DNA from: Axinella damicornis
Taxonomy: Eukaryota; Porifera; Demospongiae; Axinellida; Axinellidae
Assembly (NCBI GenBank): GCA_963931865.1
Contig: OZ007516.1
Location: 4,871,897 to 4,935,896 of the forward strand
Direction of reading: 5' to 3'
Length of the DNA: 64,000 nt
Part shown: piece by piece, positions 9,467-21,001 of the stretch
How positions within the stretch are numbered: position 1 is the first letter of the stretch
How the letters are laid out: every line of letters begins with the position of its first letter
Position numbers and translations under genes: made by a program
The notes under the pieces: model-generated
The model's input: only the letters and a program-made list of their open reading frames with translations
Told to the model about the DNA's origin: nothing
The model's database searches: none

Positions 9467-12400
9467 ATGTCATCAGATAGACCAAAAGCTGCTGAAGTGT
9501 GTTCTTCCCTTGATCAGCCACAGAGCTCTCAGGCCTCCGATGAGAAGTGAGATACAGTATAGATCTTTTGTACACAAACCTACTGTAGCAGTTACTCACT
9601 GTCTCCCATGCGGCCTGGGAACGAGGCCTATACCAAGAGTGTTACCCAGCAACGGGCTTTCCGCAAGAGTAGTGTCCAAACAATCCCCAAATGGCCGCAT
9701 AAAGCCAGGTAGAGGTGCAAGTATTTGTTGCTGGTGCTCAGATCTCTCCTGTCAGCACCGCTGTGGTACTGTTCTGCTGGTTTTGGTGAATGGTAGGTCC
9801 GATTGTTAGCCTCGTTCCCAGGTCTTCTACACCTCCAGTTTTTGATCACTTACAGTATCAAAAACTGGAGGTGTACAAGGCTATCGATTATTGCTGGTCC
9901 TTGAATTCGCAAATCACCATATATAATCTCATCCTGCCAGAATTGCATTATTAGGTTTCTGAGATACACAGTTCACCTACTACACGAATTATTCTCTGGT
10001 TGATAATATGTACTGGTTGCTGACCTTCATCTCCACCCAGATCTGCCATAAAGAAACCCAGCTTGACTCTGATGGGCAGACCCAAATTGCCAACAGGAGT
10101 GGGCGTGGCTAGTGGTGAGTGTTTAGCACTGTGTGAATGAGTGGGAGTGGTACAATGTCAGTATCCACACCTACACCTGATTTGAATGGTTTTCATTGTA
10201 GTTTTGTGATGTTATCAATGACATCATTGGCTGTACACTAGGGGAATCCCCTCTTTGATGTTTACTCTCACAATTCCCAATGTCCAGGTTGCACTCACTG
10301 GTTATCATAACTCATCATTATGGTAGGGCTATCTATGCTATCCTTAGTTGCTGACAATCGACACCACCAATCCGAAGGTAGAGAGAAGCAAGGAGAGGAG
10401 GAGCTTGAAGAAATCGAAACAAAGATGGGAATTCTCTCCCTCTCAGAGGGAAAGGTGAGGACAGGTGAGAAGAACTACACTGAAAATATAATGATTTCTC
10501 ACTATTAATGCAGAGATTGGAGTTGAAGAGGGAGGACATTGATATTCTGGGCAGTATTGGCAGTGGTACATATTGTGAAGTGTTTAAGATCAAGCATAAG
10601 CCCACTGACTTCAATATGGCAGCTAAGGTGAGTCCACATGTGACAGTCACATGACAAACATATAAGTGATGCATATTGTATACAGGTACTGGTGTTGGTG
10701 GAAAATGCCGAGGAACGTAAGCGTCTGCTTCTGATCCTTGGCATGATGTCGACCCACTGTTGCCCTGGCTACGCCATTTGGAAGGTAAGCTGTTAAACCA
10801 TAAGGTGACGCATTCATACACACTTTTCTATGACTGTGGTTTGTAACATGCTTACATTGAACATCAACGTTCTGTTTTTGATGACAAGTTTTCTCTCTCT
10901 CTCCTTTTTCCATCTCTGTCCGTCTTCTCCTCTTCTTTCTCCTGTACAGCCTTGGACATGTGACGTCAGTCTCCTCCTCCTCCTCCCCCATCCCCCCTCC
11001 CCCACCCCCGCTCTTCCTCCTCCTTCTCCTCCTCCCCCTCCTCCTCCTCCTCCTCCTCCTCCTCCTCCTCCTGTTGTTCTTCTTAATTCGTCTTCTTCTT
11101 ATTTCTCCTCTGCCTGTTCAGAGTGAGCTGTGGGTCTTCATGGAGCTGATGGTTACTAGTCTGGATAAAATGATCAAGGAAGTCAAAGAACCTTTTCCAG
11201 AAGAGATTGTCTGCAAGATGACAGTGTCGGTGAACCCTGATCCATGGCCTTATTTCTTTACCCTAGTAGCTCTCTGTATAGTAGTTTGTCCACTATAATG
11301 TTCTCTTGTTTTTGTTTGTGTCAGATTGTGAAAGCTCTTCATTACTTGAAAGAGAAGCACAATGTGATCCACAGAGGTATGCCCATACTGTAAAAATTAA
11401 TTGGTTGTTTTAACCACTGAGTGGTTACCTTGGGTGCAGACAGGCTGGAGACAGTGGTTATAGGAGGTTTACTCAATTGGGGTTAGGGTAATTGCATAAG
11501 ACAACCTGCAAAGGCAACTGGCCCAGATCATATCACTGACAATCTTGGAACATCAGCAGGCTACAACTGGTTGTCATGGAAATGTCATGCCCTTGTTGGC
11601 AGCAGAGTTCGGCAACCAGGGTAACCACTCTGTGGCTAAAACAACTGATTTGTTTTTGCAGTGATGCATGCTTCAACCAGGCCAGCTCGATGAGCTTGAT
11701 GCACTTCTGCTTCAACCTTAGTGCTGAGCTCAATGTGATGCATGCTTGCATATAGTCTGTATATCAAATGCTGGCTGAGTGTATAGGCAGTGTGCCATGA
11801 CAGGTGCCTGGCCTGTTTTTGACATATATGGATGCTGCAGGATGCACACACAAAGTACTGTAGAGGAGTATGGATGTGAGACCCAAATGCATGGCAAGGG
11901 GGTAACTGAGTTGTATAACTGCGTCTTGCTTGTGGTTATGCCATGGCTCCAACTTGTACGTACCTGATGTAGCAAGAGTCAGCCTCTGCGTCTTTGACTG
12001 GCCGGCAGCTATGTGCTATGACAGGAAGTTGGATATGTGCATGGTAGGGCTTTGCAGTCTTGACTGTCTCCTCTGCAGGGGTGTAGTGAGTAGAGAGAGA
12101 TACATGTAATACAGTGGAATGATGCTCCCTCTCCCTCTCCCTCTCCCTCTCCCTCTCTGTCTCTCTTCTCCCTCTCAAGATATCAATCCATCCAGTATGT
12201 TTATAGACCATGCTGGAAACGTGAATCTCTGTGACTTTGGCATTCATGACTTTCAGATTGTGAGGTCGAGAGATGGCGGTACATCAAAATACATAGCTGT
12301 AAGTTTGTGTAGTGCAAACAATACGATATCGATATCTAACATGAAACACAAGAAAGAGGGTAGGCACGAATGCAAGCTTTTTAACTAAGCTTACATGAAT

Positions 12401-15400
12401 TGATGCACTCCTTTCCGTCCTTCTACAAGTCAACTCAGGGCTGCACTGTCCTTGTCATGGATCCTCTTCTTGCGAGTGTAGTGACAGTGACACCATCACT
12501 GTTCACTGAATATCATTCCATGTGCATCCGAGTTTTTATTTTTGCATGTGCAGAATCGCAGTGAGTTCACTAGACTACACTATCGAAGTGTATATCGGGA
12601 GGTTGGTATTTACATATCGACATTGTCCACGATACGATATGTCGTAACATTATGGGGTTATCAATATATAACTGCACACCAACCAGCCCCTTCCTTCAGC
12701 TCAGTTGTGTAATCCTATGGCGATCACGAGCAGATGTTCCCACCATGGCATCAAGCTCATTACCCCGCGCGCGCATGCGCGAAGCGGGGTTAAGCAATCG
12801 GTTTTGGTGTCTGTCGTCTGTCCAGCGAAAAAAATTGAAATCTACTCTCATAAACTCTCATAAACCGTCGAAATGGAGTCAAACAATAGCAAATAGCAAA
12901 AAACTGCTCTATGTGTACCTGACTGAAGTCAAGGCGCTCCGTTTCGCTGTATTTCGGCTATTTCCTACTTTTCATAACTATTCATAACATTGGCTCCACC
13001 TCTTCGTGACTTCAAGAACAGGACACGCAGTGCATTTGGAAACTTCATGCTTCGAGATGACAGCTAGGAAACAGTGCTTTCTCACGATCTATGTACTTCA
13101 CAGACATCATGGCTATTGTTTCGGCTGTTTTTTCCAGCTATTTCCTATTATTCGTAATATTTGGCCCCACCTCTCCAGCTTCACAATATAGTATATACGG
13201 TAAGCGGTCACTCCCACACCTTGGATATGGCCATACACGAACACAGTATATGCATAGATAATAGAGACGTGGTTACGTCTCTATTATCTATGGTATATGC
13301 GATAGCAGCCCATCAGCAGAGATGTCACGTCGATTGTAGCTGCACTGCATGCATCCTGGCCTGACGTTCAGCGCGGGGTATGTGTTCTATGAACACCTCT
13401 AGTTTTACTGAAGTGGCAATGTAAAGGGCGTGGTCATTTGTGTTACTGTTGCACATGCTCAGAAGAGTGACATACGCATGACAGCTGCACTATGATGACA
13501 CAATATGAAGATACATGCTTCACTATACCTAATCTACTCACATTTCTCTCTCTTTCTAGCCTGAGATGCTGCTTGGTAACCAGGACTATGATATTCGATC
13601 AGGGGTCTGGAGCCTTGGTGCATCATTAGTGGAATTAGCCACAAGGGCTTCCCCTTATGTTGGAAAGCAGTTCGACATTGTGTTTGAACTGCTGCAGCAC
13701 ATCTTCATGGCTCCACCCCCTCTGCCAGACAGAAGCCGATTCTCTCCTGAGTTCTATAACTTTGTATCACACTGGTAAGTCGTGTTGCTTAGGCCTCATA
13801 CCCAGACCACAGAGGTAGCCTGGGTACGAAACATTGATTATTTAATTTAAAACAATGAGATAACATTATTCATAGTGGAAGCGGTACATGAAAACGTTAC
13901 AAACTCAGTTAACCACAGACTAATGAGGCCTTATACTTTGTGTCAAATTTTACGAAGGGAAATTGTTTCTCACGTGTTTTGACTTGTTGCACGGTACGGG
14001 TAGCTGTAGCCTGGTGTATTTTACAGGGTGGCATGAAAAGAAATCACGAAATTTGGGCACGAAACGAAGATTATGCATGCCTTGAGCATGGATGATCCGG
14101 TAAGTTTTTGTGCAGATAGCTAAAAATATACAAGATCACCGAATATCTCTTCATCACGACCTAGCAAATACTGCGTAGTCATGAGTGCCAGAGAATTTTG
14201 AGGATTGGGCTCCCGTCTGCCTCTCAGAAATTTGACGCAAGAGTGCTTGAGCAGTGAGTCTAATTGCCTAGATCCAAATAGCCTGGGGCATTTTACTTTC
14301 CTGTTCCCAGAGTTTCATTTGGTGTTGTAAATTATGTTGGAATGCAACTTGTTCAGATTAATATCTGTTATAGTACCTGAGATATAAAGCAGCAAAGTTA
14401 CCAGCGAAAAGTTTAATCGACTAATACATCGTAACCTTAAGGATCATGAGGACAATCAGTATCAGGCGCCAACTACTCAGCACAAGTCATCATGCAGCCA
14501 TCAGAACGACTGGGATCTCGTCTGTACATGTACCAAATTATGCATGCCTTGATTCTATCAGGAGCCCATCCTGCTGCTATTTACCCGAGCGAAAAGCGAG
14601 ACAATTAACCGTGCTGCAAGGCAGTCAAATCTGAGCTAGCATATACATGTACACGTAAATCATACCGTATATCTGGAAATTTTCGTTGTAAAAATATTTC
14701 GTGGTTGCCATAAACCACGAAAATTTAATACACGAAATGTTTTTACATGAGTGAATAATTAGCTATTACTCAGAATCTTTTCACGATGCTAACTAGTTAC
14801 TTCGCGAAATGGCCCTCGTTAGACAGCTACCTGCAACCGAGGAACGGTCTCCTTGGAAATAGCGAGCAAACACGCTACAACTTTCTCGCGGCGGTAGCTA
14901 GCTAAGTGTCCAATAATCGTTCCGTTCTTTACTGCCATAGCGTACGCGGGTACCTGTCTGTGGCGTTCCTAGGTTTTCATTCACGAATTCTTGGCCAACA
15001 GCTGCTTCCAAGGTTCTGAATAAACACGGTAGCCTTGCGGCAAGCCCTTCGTGTACTTCTTTCACCTACGGTGTCAGAGAACTTGAGTAAATTTTTTTTT
15101 GTGGGTAACCCAATCCACGAAAATATTATGACACGAAATAATAAAACACGAAAATTTTACTACACGAAAATTTCCAGATAGACGGTATTAATTTATGTAA
15201 GTATTTGTAACACTCAGGAATGCAATAAGTATGTCACTCAAGGGCACGGGTGCACTCACGCAGCCAATGCCATCCTTACAATACATTGCTACTTATGAAT
15301 ATACTTACCAGACCGTGAACGAGTAAATCAGCCATATTCGGTATTAGCTGACTTCCTGTGAGGCTCTTTTTTGTGCATTCACCTACTAGCATATAATGTG

Positions 15401-15646
15401 GCTATATATCACAAAATAAGGGCATGTTTTGTCAGTGTCTATAGAGAGCTACAGTTTTATTCCCTCTTGCACAGCTTGACAAAGGATGTTGAACTCCAAC
15501 CCTACTGCACTGAGAAGTATGAACATGAGTCTGTGGACATTGCAGCTTGGTTCAATGGAGTCTGGAAGCATGCAGACAGAATGATACTGCCTAGCAGTTC
15601 ACAAAAACACTCACAAACGTACCTTAGAGTACGCGGGAGTCGATGA
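9467..15646 (+). CDS. MAP2K (MEK/MKK)-like kinase, probable pseudokinase, 11 exons
   Basis: Exons: 9467-9546, 10041-10114, 10348-10377, 10447-10454, 10514-10627, 10686-10784, 11122-11229, 11325-11376, 12180-12298, 13560-13774, 15475-15646. All have GT-AG borders and all phases match, giving 1071 nt, 356 residues plus stop, the usual MAP2K size. MAP2Ks phosphorylate MAP kinases in the cytosol. Seen: a Pro/Lys-rich N-terminus (KPSLTLMGRPKLPTG) like a MAPK-docking site; Gly loop IGSGTYCEV (third Gly replaced by Cys); AAK lysine; hinge FMELM; catalytic loop HRDINPSSM where HRDIKPSN is expected; DFG intact; YIAPE; RSGVWSLG where RSDVWSLG is expected; then CLTKD. Loss of the HRDxK lysine, the metal-binding Asn and the RSD aspartate suggests weak or no catalysis (inference). 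Exon 4 is only 8 nt. MKK4/7-like is the closest fit by eye. Confidence 0.85.
9828..9880. repeat. Palindrome TACACCTCCAGTTTTTGAT in a TAGCCTCGTTCCCAGG repeat
   Basis: Arms of 19 bp around CACTTACAGT, within the kinase gene's first intron. Bounded by TAGCCTCGTTCCCAGG on the left and AGGCTA on the right, ends shared with other copies in the window. Confidence 0.75.
10968..11074 (+). repeat. (CTC)n pyrimidine microsatellite before a 3' splice site
   Basis: CTC/CCT run in intron 6, ending about 50 bp upstream of the acceptor CTGTTCAG at 11121. It acts as an enlarged polypyrimidine tract. Confidence 0.85.
11396..11651. mobile_element. MITE with TTGTTTTAACCAC ends (intron 8)
   Basis: Inverted ends TTGGTTGTTTTAACCAC...GTGGTTACC and GGTAACCAC...AAAACAACTGA. 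The internal block CAACTGGTTGTCATGG with GGCCAGTTGCCTTTGCAGG also occurs at 20620-20990, 31110-31260 and 33089-33215, so this is a dispersed family. Confidence 0.7.
12125..12164 (+). repeat. (CTCCCT)n microsatellite at the acceptor of exon 9
   Basis: Repeats of CCCTCT immediately precede the acceptor CCCTCTCAAG at 12179. Confidence 0.8.
12758..13384. mobile_element. Probable MITE with TACCCCGCGC ends (intron 9)
   Basis: Ends TACCCCGCGCGCG and CAGCGCGGGGTA are inverted. Inside, a motif CGGCTATTTCCTA..TTCATAA..ATTGGCTCCACCTCT is present twice (about 12953-13003 and 13119-13172). Flanking duplication not resolved. Confidence 0.5.
13247..13309. repeat. Palindrome around ACGTGGTTACGT
   Basis: Arms ATATGCATAGATAATAGAG and CTCTATTATCTATGGTATATGC, loop about 4 bp. 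Confidence 0.85.
13845..14436 (-). mobile_element. Reverse copy of the GGTTACG TTAA element (intron 10)
   Basis: About 590 bp that match, in reverse, the first half of the element at 46122-47101. The tip CATCGTAACC is followed by TTAA (14437-14440), as at the full copy. The left end diverges near 13850, so this copy is truncated. Confidence 0.75.
14665..15185. mobile_element. TA-flanked MITE with CCGTNTATCTGGAAATTTTC ends (intron 10)
   Basis: 521 bp between TA dinucleotides (14663-14664, 15186-15187). Ends match over 22 bp with one mismatch. The interior repeats ACACGAAAATWTT-type motifs and has no ORF. Confidence 0.85.
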
Positions 15647-16242
15647 ACATGTCGCGGAGAAAAGTCCGATTTCATCATCTTCTTTCTTCTTTCTTTCTCA
15701 TAGCAAAACTTTGCCCAAGGATAGCTTACCAACTAAACCACTTCTTGAGCTAATTTATGTACAGGACAACACCGCTATCGCCGTAGTACTCGCCATGACC
15801 ACTTTTGTCTGCAAACTGGCAAGACCAGCAGTTGTAGCTAGCTACGATCCGATGGCATTCTAGCACGACGCCATTTTGAGGCAATGAGGTCACGTGTTCG
15901 CCAATTACGCATGCGCAATCCAAAATGCAAGCACGTTTTGTTCTTTTGCTTGTGATGGCTGCGTTTGGTACACTAACAGAATCCCTGCGAATCCGTCATC
16001 TGGTGGCTCCTACTGCTACGAGGAATTTCTACCAACCTGTCAGTCCTAACTCTATTTTTGATCTGTGGGTGGAGAATGGAATTGCAGCTTGCACATCGTC
16101 ACTGACATGCCAACTCACAACCAACATATTGATTTCATATACTTTTCTCCGCGACTTGTTCATCGACTCCCGCGTACTCTAAGGTACGCTTGTCAGTGTT
16201 TTGTGAGCTGCTAGACAGTATCATTCTGTCTGCATGCTTAGT
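15566..16242. repeat. Inverted duplication of the kinase gene's last exon end
   Basis: 15566-15662 (the last coding bases, stop and start of the 3' region) is repeated in reverse at 16144-16242 with roughly 90% identity over about 97 bp. About 480 bp lie between the arms. Both arms keep ACCTTAGAGTACGCGGGAGT. Confidence 0.85.
15925..16182 (+). CDS. Small ORF with a signal-peptide-like start (uncertain)
   Basis: 85 codons. The N-terminus MQARFVLLLVMAAFGTLTES resembles a cleavable signal peptide. The remainder has no recognised domain, and its last 13 codons run into the inverted copy of the kinase exon, so the natural end is unclear. It could be a first exon, a young gene or chance. Confidence 0.3.
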   Translation: MQARFVLLLVMAAFGTLTESLRIRHLVAPTATRNFYQPVSPNSIFDLWVENGIAACTSSLTCQLTTNILISYTFLRDLFIDSRVL

Positions 16243-16676
16243 TTGGGGGGTTGTAGCTTCTTTGGACATTATCCTGCTGGTGCATCAGTATGGTAAAATC
16301 GAAATTTCCTTGGCCATCCCTAAATAGAGAACGCTACCGCGTTCTCGGATATGTTTGTTGGTTGGATCTTGCAGTTACAGTAAATTTTAAATCAGCGAAT
16401 TTCACTTGCACATGCACAATAATATTCAAATTCAACGAACCGTCTAGCTAGCCCCAAGGTGGAGAGACGGTCTGGTGAACGAAGTCGAATTTCTTGGACC
16501 GGAATGTGATAAGGACCAATGAGATTGTGAGATTGTTAATAATTACGTAGTATACATAATCGCTTTGAATACTCGTAAGCTGGAGAAGACAACAGCCAAG
16601 AGCCTTTGCCATGCCAGTTTGCCCTTATCGCTTGACTGTGTAGGGCAAGATTCCATCAAACGTCACCAAAGGGATA

Positions 16677-17397
16677 CCGTATATCTTCTAAAAATTCGGC
16701 AGGTTTCTATTAATTATTCATAAGCCTTGCCGAAATAATTGGAAGTAAAATCGCAAAATTTGTTCCAAAATGGAAAAGTGCCAAATAATTAGAAGTGCTA
16801 CCCGTGGTCGGTCGGTTTTTTCCACTCGAGATTCAAGTCTTGAGATTCAAGTCTCAAGATCGAGCAGCTATACCGGTAGGGCAAGCTATGTAGTCTTTCC
16901 TCTTGGTACAGACTGTGACACTCCATACTTTCGACTAGCACCTGCATCGGAATTGTCGGCGTACGAAGCGAACGATCTCGCCGCAGGCTAGGTTAGCTGT
17001 ACGATCGATACTCACCCCGTGTCGTACTCTGTTCATCTGTGTTGACTCTCAGGGTCAGGGCAAGACTCGGCGGTTTGCAAGTGTAGTTCAGCGCAGGACT
17101 GACGAACTGGTCACATTGAACGCGATCGGTTGACTTCCAGGGGCTCGTGCGCATTGGCGACAGCTTGGAGCATATACCGCTTAGGGCTTTAATCAGCACT
17201 GAACTCACGATCTCTCTCGTTGACTGGCTTGTATAAGCCATCTCTTTCGGACAGGACGGCAAGCTGCCGAAAATGTATATAGAGATTAAATTCCGAAATA
17301 TTTTTGAATTCCCTTGCCGAAATTAGAGACAATTTTTCCCATTTGCGTGAAGGGGTGCCGAATAATTAGGGATGCCGAATTTTTAGAAGATATACGG
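16677..17397. mobile_element. MITE with CCGTATATCTTCTAAAAATT ends
   Basis: 721 bp with 24-bp perfect inverted ends. TA is present on the left (16675-16676); the right flank reads TT, so one target base has probably mutated. Internal frames of 73 codons (16770-16991, plus) and 89 codons (16993-17262, minus) are unrecognised and may be captured or chance. Confidence 0.8.
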
Positions 17398-17398
17398 T

Positions 17399-17738
17399 TC
17401 CCCTGCTATTGATTCTTATCTAACGTAAAAGCCTAATATAGGCAACCAGCAACCTTGTCTAGGGAAAGAATTACGTCCTTTACCTGAAGAGGGATTTCCT
17501 CTTCAGGTAAAGGACGTAAGGCAGTTGGTGTGGCATTTTTCTAGTCAACGTCCAGCCTCCAGCCCCGCCCTCCTATCAGTTTGCTGCAGGGTACTCTGTA
17601 CTGCCCCTTCGTTGTACTTGATCCTTTTGCTGACCCTCTTCAGGCAAACGACGTAAATCTCTCCCTAGATAATGTTGGTGGTGGCCTATATAATTATAGG
17701 GAAACTTTTACGTTAGATAAGAATCAATAGCAGGGGTA
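17399..17738. mobile_element. MITE with TGCTATTGATTCTTATCTAA ends
   Basis: About 340 bp, 30-bp inverted ends, starting directly after the previous element. It contains an internal palindrome at 17475-17516 (GTCCTTTACCTGAAGAGG arms). Confidence 0.8.
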
Positions 17739-18386
17739 CCCCTATGGTAACTTTTGAGGGAATCTAAATGAGATTCATAGTCAATTCTTTGCAGGAATAT
17801 CCCTTTTGAGGCAAATGATGTAAATCTTTCCCTAGAGAAGGTTACACAGTGCACCTACTTTGGGGCATTTCACGTTCAATGAAAGCATGTAATTCTATCG
17901 ATCCCATGAGTAACCCAAGGCGTAAGTGACGTAATTCTTTCCCATGAGTAACCCATGGGAATAGTAACATAATTCTTTCCCATGAGTGACCCACGGAAAT
18001 TTCCCCAAAATTACAACTTTTATAGCACGACCGACGTAGCTGCTAGACTGCTTCAGCTAGATAGCTATAAACGGTAACCTGACTCACAGTTGCTGTGATG
18101 TGCCACGAGTGTATGTTTCAAGAGTGCCATAATTTCTGTGCTCATTGCCCAGTCACGTTCTGATAACAATGTGCTCCTTGCATGTCCTGCACACTTCGCT
18201 CAGGCTTGCCCTCCAATGTCCTGCATTCCATATTAGCTATGTACACCGACCCCACTACACTATGAACACATGCAATTGCAAGTCTGTGGACTTTTTCCAA
18301 ATTTAGTTGTCATGGTCGAGAGTGAGTCTGACCTTACACTTATATATACTGTCTGACCATAAAGACAGTCACTCTCATGACAGTGC
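17739..18386. other. Intergenic with short CCCATGAGTAACCC repeats
   Basis: Three copies of CCCATGAGTRACCCAYGG lie at 17904-18000. The rest shows nothing recognised. Confidence 0.5.
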
Positions 18387-18440
18387 TAGCCTCGTTCCCA
18401 GGCGCTCCGGGTACCCAGCGTCTAGCTGGGAACGAGGCTA
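18387..18440. repeat. 54-bp TAGCCTCGTTCCCAGG palindrome
   Basis: Arms TAGCCTCGTTCCCAGGC and GCTGGGAACGAGGCTA. Same terminal motif as copies at 7028, 9806 and (TAGCCTTGTTCCC) 30290. No target duplication seen here. Confidence 0.75.
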
Positions 18441-18739
18441 ATGATGATGCATGATTGTGCATCTGGCATGTATGGCATAATTATACAGTAGGTGGAGTTG
18501 TAGAGTGCCAATTATATTCATGTAAATTCCTCGCATAAAGGCCAGACTCTCCTCCGCGTACAAGGGTCTGGCTTCGGAGGAGAATCTGGCTTCGCCAAGG
18601 AAGTGGAGCTGGAGATCATCTCCAGCTCCGCTTCCTTCAGAATCATGAGCACTCTTGATGGTCTCCTCTGCAGGACTCAGAGTGCAGCGGAAAATTCAAT
18701 GAAGAGTTTAACACACAAGGTAGCATACATGCATGTAAT

Positions 18740-18960
18740 ACACTGAATGATGCTCCATCTCCCTCTTACTCGATCCCTCTCAAGATATCAAACCATCCAG
18801 TATGCTATAGACCATATGCTAGAAATGTGAAGCTCTGTGACTTTGGACAACTTCTAAATTGTGAGGTCATTCCCAGAGATGGCGGTGCAGCAATTGAAAT
18901 ACGTAGCTGTAAGAATTAGGTAGTGATGTGCAAACAATATGATATTGATATGATATCAAT
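18740..18960 (+). pseudogene. Decayed copy of kinase exon 9 and flanking intron
   Basis: Matches 12120-12330: pyrimidine run, CCCTCTCAAG acceptor, then GATATCAAACCATCCAGTAT, and CTCTGTGACTTTGG, ending GTAGCTGTAAG. Indels and a TAG break the frame. Its catalytic loop codon is AAA (Lys), whereas the intact gene has AAT (Asn). Confidence 0.85.
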
Positions 18961-20020
18961 CAAACATGATATCAATCAAACAAGAACCACCAGCCGCCCC
19001 TCTAGCTGTGAAGAAATGTGTTTTCACGGAGTGTAGGTGTGCAAGGTTAGCATGACTTTAACTCAACTTATACGTGCATGCAATGCGCGCACTGCAAAAA
19101 ACAAATTGCTGTTTTAGCAAGCTACGTACCACCTGCCTTCCCAAAGAATGCAGTGCTTGTTATTAACATGTAGTGGCAGCTGTGTAGCTAGTGAAGTTTA
19201 CTCAAGTGCAGTGCCATACTTCATTAACCTCCCACTAAAATGTACCACTACATTCTTTTAATTAGCATGGGAAAACCTAGCGTCACAAAAAGTTCTCATG
19301 CATGCGACGTACGTCACTACTGTTGCAGAGTTAATGGTATGACGTTCGTAATAGTATGAATACTAACATCATCATCATGCCAATATTTGTAGCCAGATGG
19401 CACCTAAACATGCAACAACAGAACTAGTTGAGAGATCTATGTATTGTTGTGCTTTGAAAAAGCCAGTGGGATACATGTATATACTGGCTAGGAAATGCAT
19501 TTCCTATACACATTCCATAGCCATGGAAATGGGTAGGAATGGACATCACCGCCATGGTGAGACACTATTCCAGGAAATTGGCATCAACTGCCACTGCATA
19601 TGCTATACTTTGTACATACACCCACTTGCATAGACCTGTACTTTGTAAGTTATTGTTCTGGGCAGTGATGTTGTTTTGACAAGTACATTTTCTAGTACTG
19701 AAAATAGTTAGTCTATACTAAGCTTCCATAAAATTGGATTCTTGGAATCTTTTCCCTTGTACTATATGCGTGGGCGGAATCAAACGTCCGTTGTAACCCT
19801 ACATATAGAGTCTACCGACTCTACGATAGAGTGCTGCCTATGCTCTATCCGCCATAGAACATGTGCTCTAACTACCCACTAACTGGAAGTATAGAACATG
19901 GGTACTTGAGACTGCATTAACGCAATTAAGTAGCCCATGCAAGTGCAAGTGCAGCTGCAACAGCAGCACTAATCCAATTAAGTAACATGTGCATAGATAT
20001 AGTACAAGCCACTTAGTTTC
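18961..20020. other. Intergenic, nothing firm
   Basis: Contains a TAGAGTCTACCGACTCTA palindrome (19806-19823) that recurs at about 42772 and 50681, and a segment (about 19120-19270) resembling 23560-23710. No gene model supported. Confidence 0.4.
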
Positions 20021-20619
20021 TATGGTGTGATATCAGTATCAAAGTCGATATCCCCGATGCAAGTGTTCATAACTTCACGTAAGCGGTCCACAACTTTATG
20101 CAAGTGGTTCAAAAACTATTTGCAAGCGGTCCAAAAGAAATGCAAGCGGTTGAAAACTTCATGCAAGTGGCATAAATTTCATGCAAGCGGTCAAAACTAT
20201 ACACAAGCGGTCAAAACTATACACAAGCGGTCAAAACTATACACAAGCGGTCAAATACGCAAGCGGTTTGGTCATGCAAGCGGTACAAAACTTCACACAA
20301 GCGGTCCAAACTCATGTCTTGTTCCCAATCGGATCGAAAGTTGGAACTGGGGATCAAGTGATGGGCTTATAATATTATAGAGAGCCACTGTATAGCACTA
20401 TCGATCACAAGGCAGGTAACAACATGACCCAATTGCTGGCCTTTGTGCAGTGCATGATTCAGCGCATTGTCTGTTCATACCAAGTGAGCAGAGACCATTG
20501 TAATTTAGATCTCCTTATCTCCCTCGGGAATTGTATGACCTTGCTGAGCAAATATTTCCTTGCAATTGGATGGGCTACAACTGTTCAGAGACATGCATGC
20601 ATATGTGCCACTGCAATAA

Positions 20620-20990
20620 CAAGTTTTAACCACAGAGTGGTTACCGTGGTTACAGACAAGCTACCCTGTTTGCAGACAAGCTGGGAAGGGGTTCAGAGAC
20701 TGATTGCATAAGAGGAAGCTGGCCCAGCTTATCTACAAGATTTACAACCATAATTGTGCAATCTTAACCACTAAACATCCCTGAGGGACTTGCTGCCATC
20801 ATAAGGGCAAGAAAATGTCCATGACAACCAGTTGTAGTGACCTCACAGATGATTTCAGTGGGCCAAGTTGCCTTTGCAGGGATGGGTTGTCTTCTATAAG
20901 CCCTGCAGCTTGAGAAAACCACTGTCTCCAGCTTGTCTGCAACCAAGGTAACGTGGTTAAGACAACCAAGGTAACATGTAGTTAAAACAA
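20620..20990. repeat. Copy of the TTTTAACCAC MITE family
   Basis: Begins GTTTTAACCACAGAGTGGTTACC and ends GTTAAAACAACCAATCAG. Shares CATGACAACCAGTTGTAGTG with the copies at 31110 and 33089. It is nested in the foldback element's centre. Confidence 0.7.
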
Positions 20991-21001
20991 CCAATCAGTT
21001 T

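Noticed and set aside
10333..10821. 162-codon minus-strand ORF
   Set aside because: It is the shadow of kinase exons 3-6, which have matching splice sites and conserved kinase motifs on the plus strand.
16993..17262. 89-codon minus ORF as a gene
   Set aside because: It lies wholly within a MITE and has no known domain; kept only as a note in that element.
19790..19870. Possible tRNA from paired blocks around GCTCTATCCG
   Set aside because: No T-arm or acceptor stem could be paired; the symmetry comes from a TAGAGTCTACCGACTCTA palindrome.
20080..20310. CRISPR-like spaced repeats (GCAAGCGGT)
   Set aside because: Spacing is irregular and short, the repeats are mirrored in an inverted arm at 21770-21980, and they lie in a eukaryotic foldback element.
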